DNA of 64,000 bases from Stratiolaelaps scimitus (taxonomy: Eukaryota; Arthropoda; Arachnida; Mesostigmata; Laelapidae): NCBI GenBank assembly GCA_019614645.1, contig JABWDB010000002.1, positions 14,483,501 to 14,547,500 on the forward strand. The letters run 5' to 3'. Of the stretch, positions 25,120 to 38,793 are shown one piece after another; position 1 is the stretch's first letter; each line of letters starts with the position of its first letter. Under the pieces are notes generated by a model. It made no database searches and had not been told where the DNA came from. It was given only the letters and a program-made list of their open reading frames with translations. The position numbers and the translations under genes are program-made.

Positions 25120-28100
25120 TGTTTCGTCGTATATGATATATTTGGCGAAACAACCAGGCTGTTCGATACGTCTTAAAGTCTGCATTGAATACGAATCGCC
25201 ATTCGACTGTAGCTCGACAATGTATCATATTAGGAAGTCCTTTGTTCGCCAATGGTAGACAGCCGAGATATGGACATTTGCCGCTGTGATCCGATACTTG
25301 TAATTTGATTATTATAATAATCTTGTGTAGATATAGCGGTGTGCATTATTCACTAATTCGTCTACATTAGTGTTAAGCAGTTTTGTTCTGTTGGAGCACA
25401 GATAGTGCACAGCGACTTCATACACGAGATGATCATACACCAGGGGGAGGGTACCAACCCACGTGAGGGCGAAGCCAGCCCTCGATATTCAATGGCGCGA
25501 TTCAATGAGCGGATTTCGACAAACGGTCCACACAATGATTATGTGACCTCGGCCATTGACGCCAGCGTAGACTAACGAGGCGTTTCGGCTCTGTTTGAAC
25601 CAAGAACGATAAAAACACAGCATGGAACTGAACTTATCACTTGGCACAGCCAACATGGAAGACATGGACGAATAACCGATCAATCATGTGTAACTTCTCG
25701 TAAAGAGACCTTCCTATACAACGAGCTTATTACTGTTATGATTATGTGTATTTATTATTATCCACTACACATTACTGTTTTGCTACATATACCGACAACA
25801 ATAGTAGACAATACTATGGCAACGATCATTTCACTATAGTTCATCAGGAATAACCAGCCAGATGAATCTTGTGCTAGTTAACCAGGCGATGGGATTGCTG
25901 AAAATCCGACACTTATTTATCAGGTGATACATGATTAAGTATACTAGATGCGTAACCATTCGAACACAATGTGTGTGAAGCTCGTCCATCTAGATTAGAT
26001 ATAGCTTTGGTTCGATAGTGTCACCTCGTGCAAAGGTAGCACCGATTACATCGCTGTCGGTTGTGCTTTGGTCTCATATTCAATTGCTGCTGTTGTTGTT
26101 GTTGTTCGCTGACGAAATCGAACGAATTTCAGGCCTCCACCAGACGTGATCCTCGAATGGGGCGAGTCGTTCGATAAACTCATGAGGCATCCAGGTAAGC
26201 TGTGTTGTAATTGATGAATAGAGAGAGAGAGAGAGAGCGGAGACTTTGCAGTAGTGATCATGTTCTATAAATATATCTATACATGTATATGTGCACTGCC
26301 TTGCATTTGTCGATCCATAATAAGTAATGACCAGCTATCGGTCTGTTTAGCTTCTGCGCAGCGGTTCTAATCGGCGGCGGAGGGAAGCTAGCTTGATTCG
26401 AGCAGACCCGCATACCTGGACTGGTCGAAATGGGAACAAGTGCACGTCCTGCAGGTGTCATTATCTTAAACACATTTGCAAGTTACGTGACAATATTCCT
26501 ACATCTTTCAGCATATAGCTGGCAAATTCAATTTGATGGCTAGAAATAGCTCATAGAGCAGGTGACCAAAAGTGAGCTCAGCGGTATATGTATGATACTT
26601 TAGCTGATATATATATATATATGATAATCAACGCTTGGTTTAAAAGGTCAGTTTAACAATATGTGTATTGGGTGACATGTGTTCGCCACAAAGAAGTCAT
26701 ATGTTATGAAAGAGCTAAGACCTCACATAGGGCGGCCCTTTTTGCAGCCCCATCTCTTTGTCCAATTTTAACCCTGGGTTCCATACTGGTGCTGCGTACG
26801 TCGTAATTGGTTCAACATAAATCGTAAAGAGTTTAACAAATGGGGCCGGCTCGTTCAGTATGAAAGAACGTAGTATCCAGTTTGCACGGCGCGTTACGCG
26901 AAGCACGACATCCGTAATATGATCAGTATATTTCAATGTGGTCGAGTTCATCACGACTAAGTTTCGCATAGTGTCGGCACAGTGCAGAGGGTGTCCACCA
27001 ATCCTATACATATGTTTGCGATTCCCGTGACCAAATAGTATATGTGTATATATATATATACACTACATACCACGAAATGTTCGTCAATACGTACTGTTAT
27101 TAATGCCATACGTAGATACCTGTCAATTGCAGATCCTCTCATTCTTTGGCCATGCTGTGAATGTCCGCTGGCTAGTAAAGTAATTCAGTGTGTTCTTGAG
27201 CTACTACTGATCCAAAATGCTATGCCTTCTTATATCGCTTGTCAAAGACTTCCCTTAGGAACGCTTCTGCTTGAGTACCATTAGCGTCTCCACATTTCGA
27301 GTGCACGCAACAGTCCGTGCAGAAAATCTACCGTACCCATGTAAAGACAATCTATTATCCCTTGTGTGGACATTGTGAAGACCCTTTTGGAGATTATCTC
27401 TCACGAAAATACAAGTTCCCAATACGGAGTTCAATTAATGCCATGTGTATATTGTCTCAGGAAAGGCCGAGAGTCCTTTAACCAGTCCCCTACATGGATT
27501 TGTCTTTTAATCTTGCTTCATACCTCCATGGCTGTGCCCCGATGGTACCGGTTGACACTGGCGCGGGCGAACCCTGCAGGCTGCTCTATTGCAAGAGCCG
27601 AAACCGTCGGCTAGGCTAACGACGATAGACGAGCGGGGTCGTCCACAGCATCTATCCGCGGTTCCGCAGGAGCTGTCGGGACCAGCTTCGTAGCAATCCG
27701 CACCGCGAGTACTTCCCTTACCCACTGACGATCTTCGCGTTCTCATTGGAAAAGAGAAATTGGAACCTGCTCAGGGTCGTGGGCGGTCTGCATGTCCCAC
27801 CCTCGTAGCTGCATCGTAGCTACCTTATTCTCACTGGCCTGCGTGCACACTCTCTTTATTCCCATGTTGGTCCTGTTCACTTCTGCCGGCCTATCTCCGG
27901 AAGTAGTCAGTCGACGATTGGGACCTCCAGGCGTTCTGAGCTGCGTTGCTGCCTGGTGTAACATCACATCGTGCCAAGCCTTCTCCTGTGTGTCGTAGAA
28001 GGCGTCGCTGCCGCTGCTGATCTAGTGACACGGGGGGTCTGCTCCTGGTGGCACGGTGTGAGCGACCAAGCCTGCTGCTGCTTCTGCTGGCCCTAGTCTA

Positions 28101-30129
28101 AAAATGAATTCAACCGGCGGGCGGTAGCAGCAACGGCCAACGGTCGCTGGTCGCCGTTGGGAGTCGTAGGTTCATTAGGCGACGCATGGCCCAACCCCCG
28201 TGGCCCGACAGGCCCAGTCCTTCCTCCCCCAACGTCTGACACCGAGACGGAGCGTTGGACCTCGCGCGGCTCTCTAGGGGACCTTGGAGGTAGAGAGAGC
28301 TAAAGTGAGCGAGGGTAGCCTGTGCCAGATGATAGCTATCTATTTAGACATCTTGTTGTACCTATCTACTAGGTTCGGGCGTGTACGCCCACCACTACCT
28401 CTACGACTACTTCTACCGCCGCTCGTGTCCTGATTAACCTTCATAATTTGTCGCCACGAATCTCTACAAGCAGATATTCCTGCTGGCTCCCAGACCTGCC
28501 TAAGTCGTATTATATTGGCTGGCCATATTTGCATCTTCGTTAATGAATTCACCATCTGAGTATCCAGTCTAAGTACAAAACCGCCATAGACTGCTGAGTT
28601 CTCATATTTCCATTCCGTTGTAGCGTATTTTAGTAAACGACATCTAATTGAAGGTCCTCCGAACACAGGAGATTGATCCCCTCGTAAGGTGATTGGAGTT
28701 GAACGTGTTGAACAACACCTCGTCTCCCAATAACCCCGGTGTCAAATTTTAGCTTTCTTTCGGAGGAATCTAGATTGTTCGTTCCGCATCTACCAGCCGA
28801 TCTAATTAAGGGTCTGCCTTACATTTGTAACGTCACTTGGTTTCTGTTCAGCAATAAAAGCAGATGTAAGCCTCCCATGGTTGCTTCTAATCAGAAACAA
28901 TGATAATCGCTTGCTTCGTCCAGAAATAGAAATAGATCTGCCATCGTACGAGGTCGTATACACTCTGATAGGGTCCCTCCGCTCCAAATTGTCCGGAATC
29001 ATTCATATCGCTCACGGTTTGGTTGAGCCACCTCATCGAACAATTCTAGGCTAAGCTGTCACCCTATTGCTCACGAATTGAATTGAAAAGCACAGTTTGT
29101 CGACCGCGTAGTTCGCTCACACTCACGAAGCTGGTGGTGCTCAGCTCTCTCTCTCTCTCATTCCCGTATATCTGTTCTAGCTGTATCCTGTAATATACGC
29201 ACTAATGAACATTACATTAATAACATTACATATGAATTCATAGACTTCGAGGAAGCCTAAACATCCCAGTTTCCCTACAGTCAAATATACACGTGTAATT
29301 CGAAAACCCCCAGCAATTTCTAATTATTCTGTTTGCAATTTCAATGACCTTCCAGCTGGACGCAAGGTCTTCCGCGACTACTTACGTTGCGAATACAGCG
29401 AAGAGAATATCCTCTTCTGGTTGGCTTGTGAAGAGCTCAAGAAAGAAACCAAAGAGGAACAGGTTGAAGAAAAAGCGCGTCTCATTTACGAGGATTTCAT
29501 CTCGATTCTTTCTCCTCGAGAGGTAGGTTTGCAAGCTCACGTTTTTGTTACGGAATCTCATTATATTACATCAGCACGTATCTCAGCGCTCGGCCATCAG
29601 TTTTGTGACCCCCAAATCACTGTAGATGTACTCCTCGTGGCTCTGACTCTCGTGCAAAGCTTTCAGGTATCGTAATTCGCTTGCGATCGTCATAGAACAT
29701 TTGATATATTCCAATGATGCTCTCATTCATAGTTTATACTCGACTGTGATGTCTACGGTCACCAGAAAAGGTTATGAGGCCAACAGACGTTCACTCTATT
29801 TCTATCGCGTGACATACAAGAGAGCTTAAGCATTGTGAAATTGCAGCTCCTTTAATAAACCAATAAAGCTTTATCTTTATCGCATGCCCAACTAGTTCTG
29901 ACAAGGAAAAATCCCCTTCTCATCCACGTAGGTGTCGCTGGATTCACGAGTGCGTGACATCATCAATAAGAACATGGTCACAGGGCCAACCGCATCCGCG
30001 TTCGATGAAGCCCAGCTGCAAATCTACACGTTAATGAAGCGTGACTCTTACCCACGTTTCGTCACCAGCCCCATCTACCGGAAGATCACGGAGATTCCGG
30101 CCGCCTCGAGGAAAGGCAGCGCAGCTTAA
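17474..30129 (+). CDS. Regulator of G-protein signalling, Rz subfamily (RGS17/19/20-like; Drosophila Dhit-like)
   Basis: Five coding exons: 17474-18108, 23037-23132, 26133-26194, 29356-29522, 29932-30129. All have GT/AG borders and matching phases (2, 2, 1, 0), giving 385 aa. The cysteine string CCFCWCCCCSCSC at residues 200-212 spans intron 1 and is the palmitoylated membrane anchor of RZ proteins. The RGS domain is at about 248-370, with EWGESFDKLMRHPAGRKVFR across intron 3, then EYSEENILFWLACEEL, LIYEDFISILSP and DEAQLQIYTLMKRDSYPRF. It accelerates GTP hydrolysis by Galpha-i/z at membranes. The 199-residue Gly/Pro/Thr-rich N-terminus is far longer than in vertebrate RGS17 (about 210 aa in total). 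The ATG directly follows a CCGCAG acceptor, so a 5'UTR exon lies upstream. Family assignment is near certain; N-terminal extent is less so. Confidence 0.93.
18109..23036 (+). other. RGS intron 1, unusually GC-rich in part
   Basis: Between donor GTAAGT (18109) and acceptor TTTCAG. The 18.3-22.8 kb part is richer in G+C and CpG than the surrounding AT-rich DNA, with CCG/GCC and CAG repeats at 21000-21560. This could be an internal promoter or old repeats. Open frames here are short and resemble nothing I know. Confidence 0.5.
22852..23036 (+). CDS. Candidate alternative first coding exon of the RGS gene
   Basis: An ATG at 22852 (ATCAATGGC) opens a frame that runs without a stop for 61 codons straight into RGS exon 2, in the same frame used there. 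A transcript starting nearby would make an RGS protein without the cysteine string, having a Q/H-rich leader instead. Vertebrate RGS20 is known to use alternative N-termini. No direct support in sequence beyond the open frame. Confidence 0.25.
23133..26132 (+). other. RGS intron 2
   Basis: Donor GTGAGT at 23133, acceptor TTTCAG ending 26132. It contains a (TA)n tract near 23470, a TGC run near 24805 and a (GA)n tract at 25089-25116. No coding signal seen. Confidence 0.7.
25089..25116. repeat. (GA)n microsatellite
   Basis: About 14 GA units in RGS intron 2. Confidence 0.9.
26195..29355 (+). other. RGS intron 3
   Basis: Donor GTAAGC, acceptor CCTTCCAG. It carries the antisense reverse-transcriptase fragment at 26715-27011 and a GC-rich block at 27.5-28.3 kb of unknown origin, perhaps more transposon. 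Confidence 0.7.
26715..27011 (-). mobile_element. Reverse-transcriptase C-terminal fragment, CR1/Jockey-like non-LTR element
   Basis: A 98-codon open frame with the thumb-region pattern of non-LTR reverse transcriptases: a decayed LGV-type start (RNLVVMNSTTLKY), then HITDVVLRVTRRANWILRSF, then LFTIYVEPITTYAAPVWNPG. The catalytic YADD part is not present, so this is a dead fragment inside RGS intron 3, antisense to the host gene. CR1-like is my best guess at the clade. Confidence 0.75.
29854..29867 (+). promoter_or_regulatory. Paired poly(A) signals inside RGS intron 4
   Basis: AATAAA at 29854-29859 and again at 29862-29867, in the 409-bp intron between exons 4 and 5. Reading through exon 4 gives 51 more codons before a stop at 29673, ahead of these signals. 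Confidence 0.3.
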
Positions 30130-32594
30130 GGAACTCACTGCTCATCACCGCAATGATTAACGAAATAGTCGCTAATTATCATTCTAGTATTACTGCTACT
30201 ATTATTACTACTATTACTACTAGTTATATCTGTGCACACAGCTAGTCCTTGTTAGAACCCGTTGTTAGAACCAAGCAACATATAAAAGTTGTTGAACGAG
30301 AGAAAAAGAGAGAGAAGCCATGATGAATGACTGAAACAGAATGAATGGTGTGTCCCAATGAGATTGCCTGTGTGGGGTCTGATTGATTATTTGTGTAGGG
30401 TCGCCGGATCAACGGTCGGAAATGCAACAGCAAAAACGGTGGACCACAAAGCAGCATTGGGTGACATTGTTAGAGAACCTAAGCGAAGAACGAATGTAGA
30501 TAGATGAAGTGCTTCCGAAGTGCTAAATGACCAGGGTTCATTGGATTTACATTGGACCTCGGTCACTTTGCACGGGAGCGCTTCGAATGTGTTATTATTA
30601 ATAATAATCTAATAATACTTATAAAACAATTGTCAGCATACAAAATGGACGGCAGGAAGACCTTTGACGAGTATCGAAGCGGGATGGAGCTTGCCGATTT
30701 ACCTAGGACAACCATAGTATAGTATCATGCAGATGTAGTCCAGCTGGAATAAACTGCGCAGAAAAATGAGAAGAGCGAAGACTGGAAAAGGGAAAAACGA
30801 AGGAAATCGAAGAAGAAAAAGGAATAAAAGGTGACGTCGAGGTAAAAGGAGAGAGAGAGAGAGAGACACAGATGAGGATGTTGATGACGACGATGATCAT
30901 CCGATGAACAATACGTCCCTGCAACCTGATCAACATATGACTGATTGATTGATTGTGTTCCGAACGCCGGTTTGTGACGGTCCAAACTGCCAGCTCAGGC
31001 GGTACGACCGGAATTGCTTGATTGATTAAGGCCGCCTGTTCAATGGACCGACCGTTTCGGGCGATTTCCGCTAACTGATGGACCATGGAGACACATCCAA
31101 AACAAAGAGCATCTACTGCCAGCAGCAGGTCGGAATATCAGTGCGAGGAGAGATTGATAAAAGGACTGATTGATGGAGGAGGTCGCCGACAATGTGGTCA
31201 TCACTGTTCGGCTGCCGACTGACTGCAGACCACCTCCACAACCGCAACCCCGCCTTGCTGCCCTCCAGCGAACCACCAAAACGCGTCTGTGCAATAATTC
31301 TATTATATAATAATAATAATAATAAATAATAATATTAATAATAATAATAGAAATAATTATATGGTAAATATGATAAAATATACGATAATTATAGTAACAC
31401 TGCTAATAACAATTTCCGTTGAAAATGCGACCTGATCATGAAGTCGGAGTTGATGACGATAATAACAATGCTGCTACTGGCGGTTAATTGTCAATAAGAC
31501 TGATGATATAATACATTAATAATAGGTCTATTGACAACATTTCGTTCATCGGCGTGCCAGGTTACGTGTGCTGAGAGAATGTGAATTGGAAGACAAGAGG
31601 GCGTTTGATTGGACGAGGTCAAATGTGTTAGGGTATTAGCGAAAGACGTGATGAACGACGAGCATCAATAGATATAATGAAAAATGATAATGAATAGATG
31701 TGTATCCTGTATGTCTCTGTGTGAAATATGGGCAGCCGCAAGTTGGATGAACAACAAACACAAAAATAATATTATAGAAATCGCAGCAGCAGCAACAGCG
31801 CTTTCTAACCATAACTGTCACTTGGAGAGCAATGAACGGCCGTGATTAGCTCCTATACGGAACAACACCAACAGCAACAACAACAATAATAATCATGACA
31901 ACAATAATAATACAATTATCTGCGATGGTTGCATTCTTCCTTAAGCCCATGGTCTTCTCGGTGATGAGCAAGTTGAGTGCGAGCGTAAGATGGAGAAATC
32001 AACAACTCACCACCGTGTGGATACCTCTAACCTCGTAAAAAACGAATTTTACTAATTACAATAATAACTAAGAGGAACGAAACAGTAATAACCACTGGAA
32101 CCAGCCTAGCCGATGGGGCATGCCATCGCAGTAAGCAATGACATTACATTACACCCTAAAATATAGTATATCCGCTTATACAGGAAAAACAGCAAAAATT
32201 AAAAAGAAGACGGTTTCCACCGATGATCCGCCATCTGAGAGAGAATCTTTAGAGCGAATAAAGAGATCTGAAGCAGGCGACAACTGAGGGAAGAATGCAA
32301 AAGATCATAACATGACAAAAAACGGCTATCAAACAATATCAACAGCAAGAACAACAACAGCAGCAAAACGCCAGAACCGACCGAGTAAAGCCGTAAAATA
32401 AGTAACCCCTCACCTACCACACCTACCCTCCCCGGGCCCTTACGACCCATACAAAGATGAGGAAAAATGAGCGCCACAAGGACTTCTTCACGAGACTTCA
32501 CGGTACCGATGCTCAAGCGGTGAATTAATATGTCAGCTCGCTAAACACGCGGCGGCCACACCGAATCGACCCTGCGCCCGCTGCAAATCGCGAA

Positions 32595-32658
32595 ATGTAC
32601 GACGATGACTCGGTGGCGATCGAGATGAACGAAGTGCGAACTAGTCAGCTATCAGCCG
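32595..32658 (+). CDS. Candidate first coding exon of an unidentified gene
   Basis: ATG at 32595 in a GC-richer patch. It reads MYDDDSVAIEMNEVRTSQLS then Ala, and ends at a consensus donor G|GTGAGTAC (donor at 32659), phase 1. The acidic start plus perfect donor looks like an initiator exon, but I could not find a matching downstream exon and recognise no family. Confidence 0.25.
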
Positions 32659-35600
32659 GTGAGTACAGAGTTGATCATGTCCGTGATGGAAACAACGCCG
32701 AGACTGGAAAGACCAAGAGAGAGTGGGTGAGTTGCAGATATGGCGCGGCAACGTGTGGCGTGGTGATGACGGCTGCATCCGTTTGAAGGGCAGAGCGAGA
32801 GAATATAGAGGACAGCGCAGGAGGAGATCCCAGGCGGGATGGGCGAACGTGGTGCCTACACTATACGTGAATCGGTCGACAGCACTTCTGCAGAAGTAGA
32901 GCAAAACGAACTGCTGCCGATAGCGTCAAGTGATGCGAAGTTCGAGTGGGACAACGATCGAACGACATTGACGAGGAATAAGGGTTAGGCAGGACGGGAC
33001 GTCGACGACATCGGACTGAATTGCGAGCTGAAGAGGCGGCGGCAGCAGCAGCAACAGTGGCAAGAGGCGGTAGTCTTCGAGTGAATACGGAGAATCGGAA
33101 AATTAAAAGATATTCGGAAACAAATGACGAGGTTATGATGCCAATGGTTAGATGAAATTGAGCGGGCGTATGGACAACGGGTGTAGGCAACATCTGCGCC
33201 GCGACGTAGGACTTGAGCAAGGAAATTGCCGGTGAGAGGATAAAAAATGCTAACGGAAATGGTCAAAGAAGCAGAAGGACAAGGTGGCGCAGGATCAGGA
33301 GCAGGATTAGGAGGAAACGCAAGCAACATAGGAAGGAGAACGAATGGGAGACAGAAGAGCTGATGGCTAAGGAACAACGAGAGGCGAATATGATAATGAC
33401 GAATGCGACGATGAGAATGTCGATTCTGACGATGCCGATGATTAACGCCGATAATATGAATTCATTAATCATATTAATTAACGACGGTGATTATTATGAT
33501 TATGGTGGTGGTGGTGGTGGTGATGATAATAATGATGATGTTTCGTACCTGAAATCCAAATCCAATTCATTCATACACCCACTGTTCATTCACACTGTTC
33601 ATTCATGAATTCAATGTTCATCCGAAATAGGGACGGAAGAAGAACAACAGGACTTAGTGGTAGTATAAGTAGTTGTAGTGTGGTAGTGGTAGACACAGAT
33701 GACGATAAAGGAAACCACCAAGCTGACCTACTACTCACCAGGGGCTGGCCTGGCCGTGTCACCCTCGCGGCTCATGATACCACGAGACACCAATTAGCGA
33801 CTCACTCAGTGAGCACCGCAGGCTCACGAAGACACACAGATTGAAAAAGAACCATCACCGCTCCCACAGATATATATATATATCTATATACATACAAGAT
33901 CTGTATGTATCACACACACTCTTCCGCAACAGAACGCGGTCAACTGTTAGCATTGTTGTTCATCTACACAGCATCCCGGTCTCCACATACGCCAGTAAAA
34001 AATTTTGCCGAGTTCCACGTACGCGAATAAGTTGCGTAATACATCGCATAGAGGACAATGTATTCTAGTAGTACCTTTCGCCGTCATCAGCTAGTTCATC
34101 TATAATGGAACATGGTGTGTCGTATCATTGTTACGTCCCTTCTTCCCGATCGAATGGACACATCGATGGATGGGGGGCACTCTATTTTCGTGAGCTTTCT
34201 CCCTGACTTGTTAATGACTCGGTTCACTGGCTGCTGTGTGCCGATCCTTCAACTGCGCTTGAACTCTCGGTCCTTACCACTCTGCTTGATGTTGTATTGT
34301 TATTATCGTTGCGAATTGTTATTATTATTATTAGTATTATTATTATCATCATCGCATCGTAAGCCCTTCGTGAGCCCCGGAGCTGGTAATGAATGCAATA
34401 GTGTAGACAAATAGAAAACAATAGGGCAATAACGAACGAACAAACAAATAAGGCATCAATAGCAACAACAACACCAACAAACGCCCCCCCGCCCCCCTGA
34501 AATGAGTCTGGCCGAGTCGAAAACAGGCAGAAGACCAAAGACCCGACCGATTGATTGATTGATTGATTGTCAGTGACTTGAGTGTGAGTGCGAACTGCGC
34601 TCTAATAGTAGACGTGAATCTGTGCGTGCTAGCGTATGCGAGGGCCCAAGGCGCCAGCGTACCGGAGTGCCCGAGAAGTGCAAAAATACAAAATTCAGAA
34701 ATTGTGGATAACTAAAAATGAGTTCGTTATATCGACGTTAACTGAGATAACTGTGTCCCATCACTCAACATTCGTGAGCTGACAGAATTATTACTACTGC
34801 TGCTGCTGCTGCTGCTGTTGCTGGCGATCACGAGGACGGTGGTGGTGAGGGTAATGATAATGTGGCGATATGTGGCGATAATTGACAATGGAATAATTGT
34901 TGCAACAATGAGCAAACGATTAATAATTATTATTACCAATTTAGAGTGTTACAGTGAACTACAAAACGACTTTGGTAGAAGGATGGATGCGAGAACTTGT
35001 AGCAAATACATATAAATGATATATTATACCCTAGCAACGATCGATTTCTGATCGATCGCTAATACCTGATCCGCGTATCGTTCGGTATGATCAGGATGAA
35101 TCGGGTTGCCTGATTGGATCATCCCGACTATTTCATCTTACCGATTATATCGCGTTCAGACTTACTCATCAACTCTTCAACTATATAGATATAGTCAACT
35201 TGCGTTCAAATGATTAGAAAACAGAACAAAAAGTATCAAAAAGATCAATGACGAGGATTGCTAAAAAAAAAAGCACGAGCTTGTCTTTGTATAGTATTAG
35301 CTTGTTGACCGAGAACTAACCGATTCGCTCCGAGGTGGTGGTAAATAACTTGCGTAAAGAGAACTCACAGACTCAAAAGTCGTACCGGCTTTTTTTGGCC
35401 TCTTAAGACATTTGGATCCAGCTCTTCGGAAGCGTCGTCTTGTAGACGATACACGAAGGGTTAATTATATATATATATATATAGTCTTTAATAGCACTTC
35501 AACTGAACGATGTCACGAAGGATTAGCGACAGCAAACGGCCCACTAGGTCACAGTGGACCCACGAACTCATCCATACCACCACTGCCAACGTTCACAGTC

Positions 35601-38528
35601 TGCTGCTGCTGAACGAAAACAATACGCCAGGTAGATGGCGATGAATGACACAATGCCCTTACTGCACTGGACGGCACACGCGAAATAGAGAAAAGGATGT
35701 ATACTGTGAAGCTATCGCTGACATCCGTTGTTGTTCAAACAATAATAATCGTCACGACAATAATGAGAACAATAATCATCGTCATTATCATAATGATTAT
35801 AATGAGAATAATAATAATAATGATGATACTGATTATTGCAATTATGACCAGCAGTGTTTGCTATGAAAAGACCGCCTTTCCGTATCTTCATGGACGTGAC
35901 AACATCCAACAGGTCGAGAACAGAGAAAATCAACAGAGGGTGACATAACGCGATGACGAAGTTGCGTGGAGGAAACAGCGATCCGGTTAGAGAAAGTTCT
36001 CGGACTGTCACGAAACAAAATCCAAAACAAAGACCTATCCACTACCAATCAATCAGTACCACAGTAGCTACAGCCGCGACGAATATTCTACTTTTTTACT
36101 ATGACCGCTCATCGTGTGTTCCTCAGGCGTCCATTGAGCGTGAGGCCTTGTCGCGCTGCATGTTCAGTGTGTGCGTGTGGTTTCTCCTTGGGCTCGCTTA
36201 GCGTTCATAGCATTGCTGTGCTGTCGTCGAGAAGGCTGCTGCATAAGCGTTCAGTGACGGAAGCGTCGTGCACAACGCGGACACGAAAAGACACGTTGCG
36301 CCAGGACTCTCTACACGCAGACAGGCAGAAAGACACACACCTGGGCAAATAAACATCGGTCATAGTTATGCGGGCTAATACACATTCATAATGACAATGA
36401 TTAGGATAATTGTAAATAAATGACCACTTATCTCTGTCACGTCTCAAGCTACCACTACGACTACCACCAACGATAATTGACTATTAATAAATGACACACC
36501 ATTGAGCAAGATGGCAAGCCCAACAATAACAACAGCGGCGGAAGCAGCGGCAGCAGCGATTTTTTTAATATCCACGGTGTAACCGCTTTCGGCATTGCTT
36601 CATGACACGGACCCGTTGGGCACCCTCTCGATCTCACGAGATGTAGATTTCGTCACGAATGACAAAAGGACGACAGCAGGTAACGACGAGAGACAACAGG
36701 CGACTGTCCGGCTGAATGTCACAATTCGCCACTGGTCGCAATACGAGCCTGAGGCACGACCACAGGTACTGAACCTTTCGCAACAGTCCTTGATTCACGT
36801 ATACGTTGACACACGGGCGTACCAGCGCCATCACCCCCCTCCCCCCCAAGCCGGAGGTTTCCACTAGAACACATATATACATATACAATCAATCGCACGC
36901 TCCTGCGGGCCTTTTCTCCACGTTTTCACGTATATCTCTCAGGTTGATGGATGATGAGAGTGTACATCTGCACATGTGCCCTTGCTGCCATTCTGCGTAA
37001 GGATCCGTCGCAAACAACAACACCACCAACAACATCAACAAGTAGTAGAGACTCACGTATCATTCATTGATTGATTGTGCATCGTTATGCAACAACGGCT
37101 GGCTTACAAATACAAGTATAAATATAGGAACAACACAATGCACGATGATAAGATAAGCGAATAGAGGGGACGATTGCCAACAACAATAAAAATCAAACTA
37201 GGAACAACTGCTACGAACGACTGATCAGCGTCACCTAGCAGACACAAAGAACACACAAGCAAACCCCACAATATGATGAACGTACCTTACGAAATGACCG
37301 AGTATAACACTGATAATGCTGGTGAGAAGATGCTAGGATTGCGTTGAAACAGGGAGCTTCAATGGAAAGAGAGAGAGAAAGAAAGAAAAAGAAAGAATAC
37401 TCCTCTTCCTTTTCATCCAACGACAAAAACGAGTGACGACAACAAATCCTATCTGTTGCAACCGCATCCGACGATGGACACGTATAAGTTCATAGTGGCG
37501 GCTAAAATAGCGTCCTACAAATGGCGAGGGTGACGGAGAACGATGCAATGCACGGGTCATGCTGGCTATTGACTTCGTTTATCGATTGTGGACGCCGCGC
37601 CGAATCGATGGCAATAAGGAGCCCTTCGTTACGAGCGAAGCGGATACCATTTAGGGGAGAGCAACGCAAGCTATCTTAACTATGATATAGGAGAACAGTG
37701 TGTGTAGCAGCAAGCAAACCCAAGGCAACTTGTGACACAGAAGAAGATGAGGAACATCTCTGCTGGACACCGTGCACACGGAGCAGCTTTCTAGTTAGCT
37801 ACTCTGAAACAACTGCCTAGATCGCTCAACGCCAGGGAAAATATTCGAACAAAACCCACCTGTCACGGCTGCAGCTCTTCCAGATATTGGAGTTGGCCAA
37901 CCGGGCAGGATGTGCCGAGGGAGAGTTCGCCTCGAAGTCATTCACGATGAAGCCCAGCGGGAGGATTCAGCGGTTTGTTGAGCTCGGTTAGGGTCAAGCG
38001 ACTTCATCTTGTATTTGCTCCAGGACGAATCCCCGCCACACGCAATGGAGTTCTCCGCACGTTCGTGGCCGCTCGCCACAGACAGAGTGAGGGTCGAATA
38101 CTGTCCCCGAACCGTCTAAAGGCCGCATTGCGACGAGGATCTATTCCGGAGGATAATGATGAGGCGAAAAACTGCTATTACCTTTTACACTCAATCGATA
38201 TACGGGGTTTGAGGAATGAGAGAGTGAATCACCCTCGGTAAATAGAACTCAAGGCTGATTCGGACGTTGAGGGGGCACATCACTAAGCCGCGCGCGCTAT
38301 AAATATATATATATACATACATTTACATATATATATATACGGGGTGAAGAAGACGCAGAAGAGGGTACGTTGAATTTTTACACGAATAACTATATAATAC
38401 CAGTATATATATATATACCGAAGAGATACTGCAAGAAAAGCGTCGAACACTGCTGATCAACCGAGCGAGAAATTACTAAAGGATATTAGACCGGCACGAT
38501 ATAAAATGATAACTATACTAATTATCTA

Positions 38529-38533
<5 letters not shown>

Positions 38534-38581
<48 letters not shown>
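38534..38581. repeat. Long (TA)n microsatellite
   Basis: About 24 TA units, the longest such tract in the window. Confidence 0.92.
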
Positions 38582-38583
<2 letters not shown>

Positions 38584-38764
38584 GATGGTTAAAGATGATC
38601 AACATAAAATTCTCTACAAAAATATCTTGTTGAAGAAGAGGTTGAGGGAGAGAGAGAGACTAAGACAAAGAATGCACCGTTGATATACCGTTGTTGCAGG
38701 AGCCATCTACAACGTACCTTGAGTGTACTATTATTAATGATAAAATAACAACAGACAACAATAA

Positions 38765-38793
38765 TAACAACAACAACAACAACAACAACAACA
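38765..38793 (+). repeat. (CAA)n microsatellite
   Basis: About nine CAA units, with more CAA runs just after. Confidence 0.9.

Noticed and set aside
33213..33608. 131-codon plus frame, Arg/Lys then Gly/Asp-rich
   Set aside because: Low-complexity translation of GAT/GGT repeats; no start or splice support.
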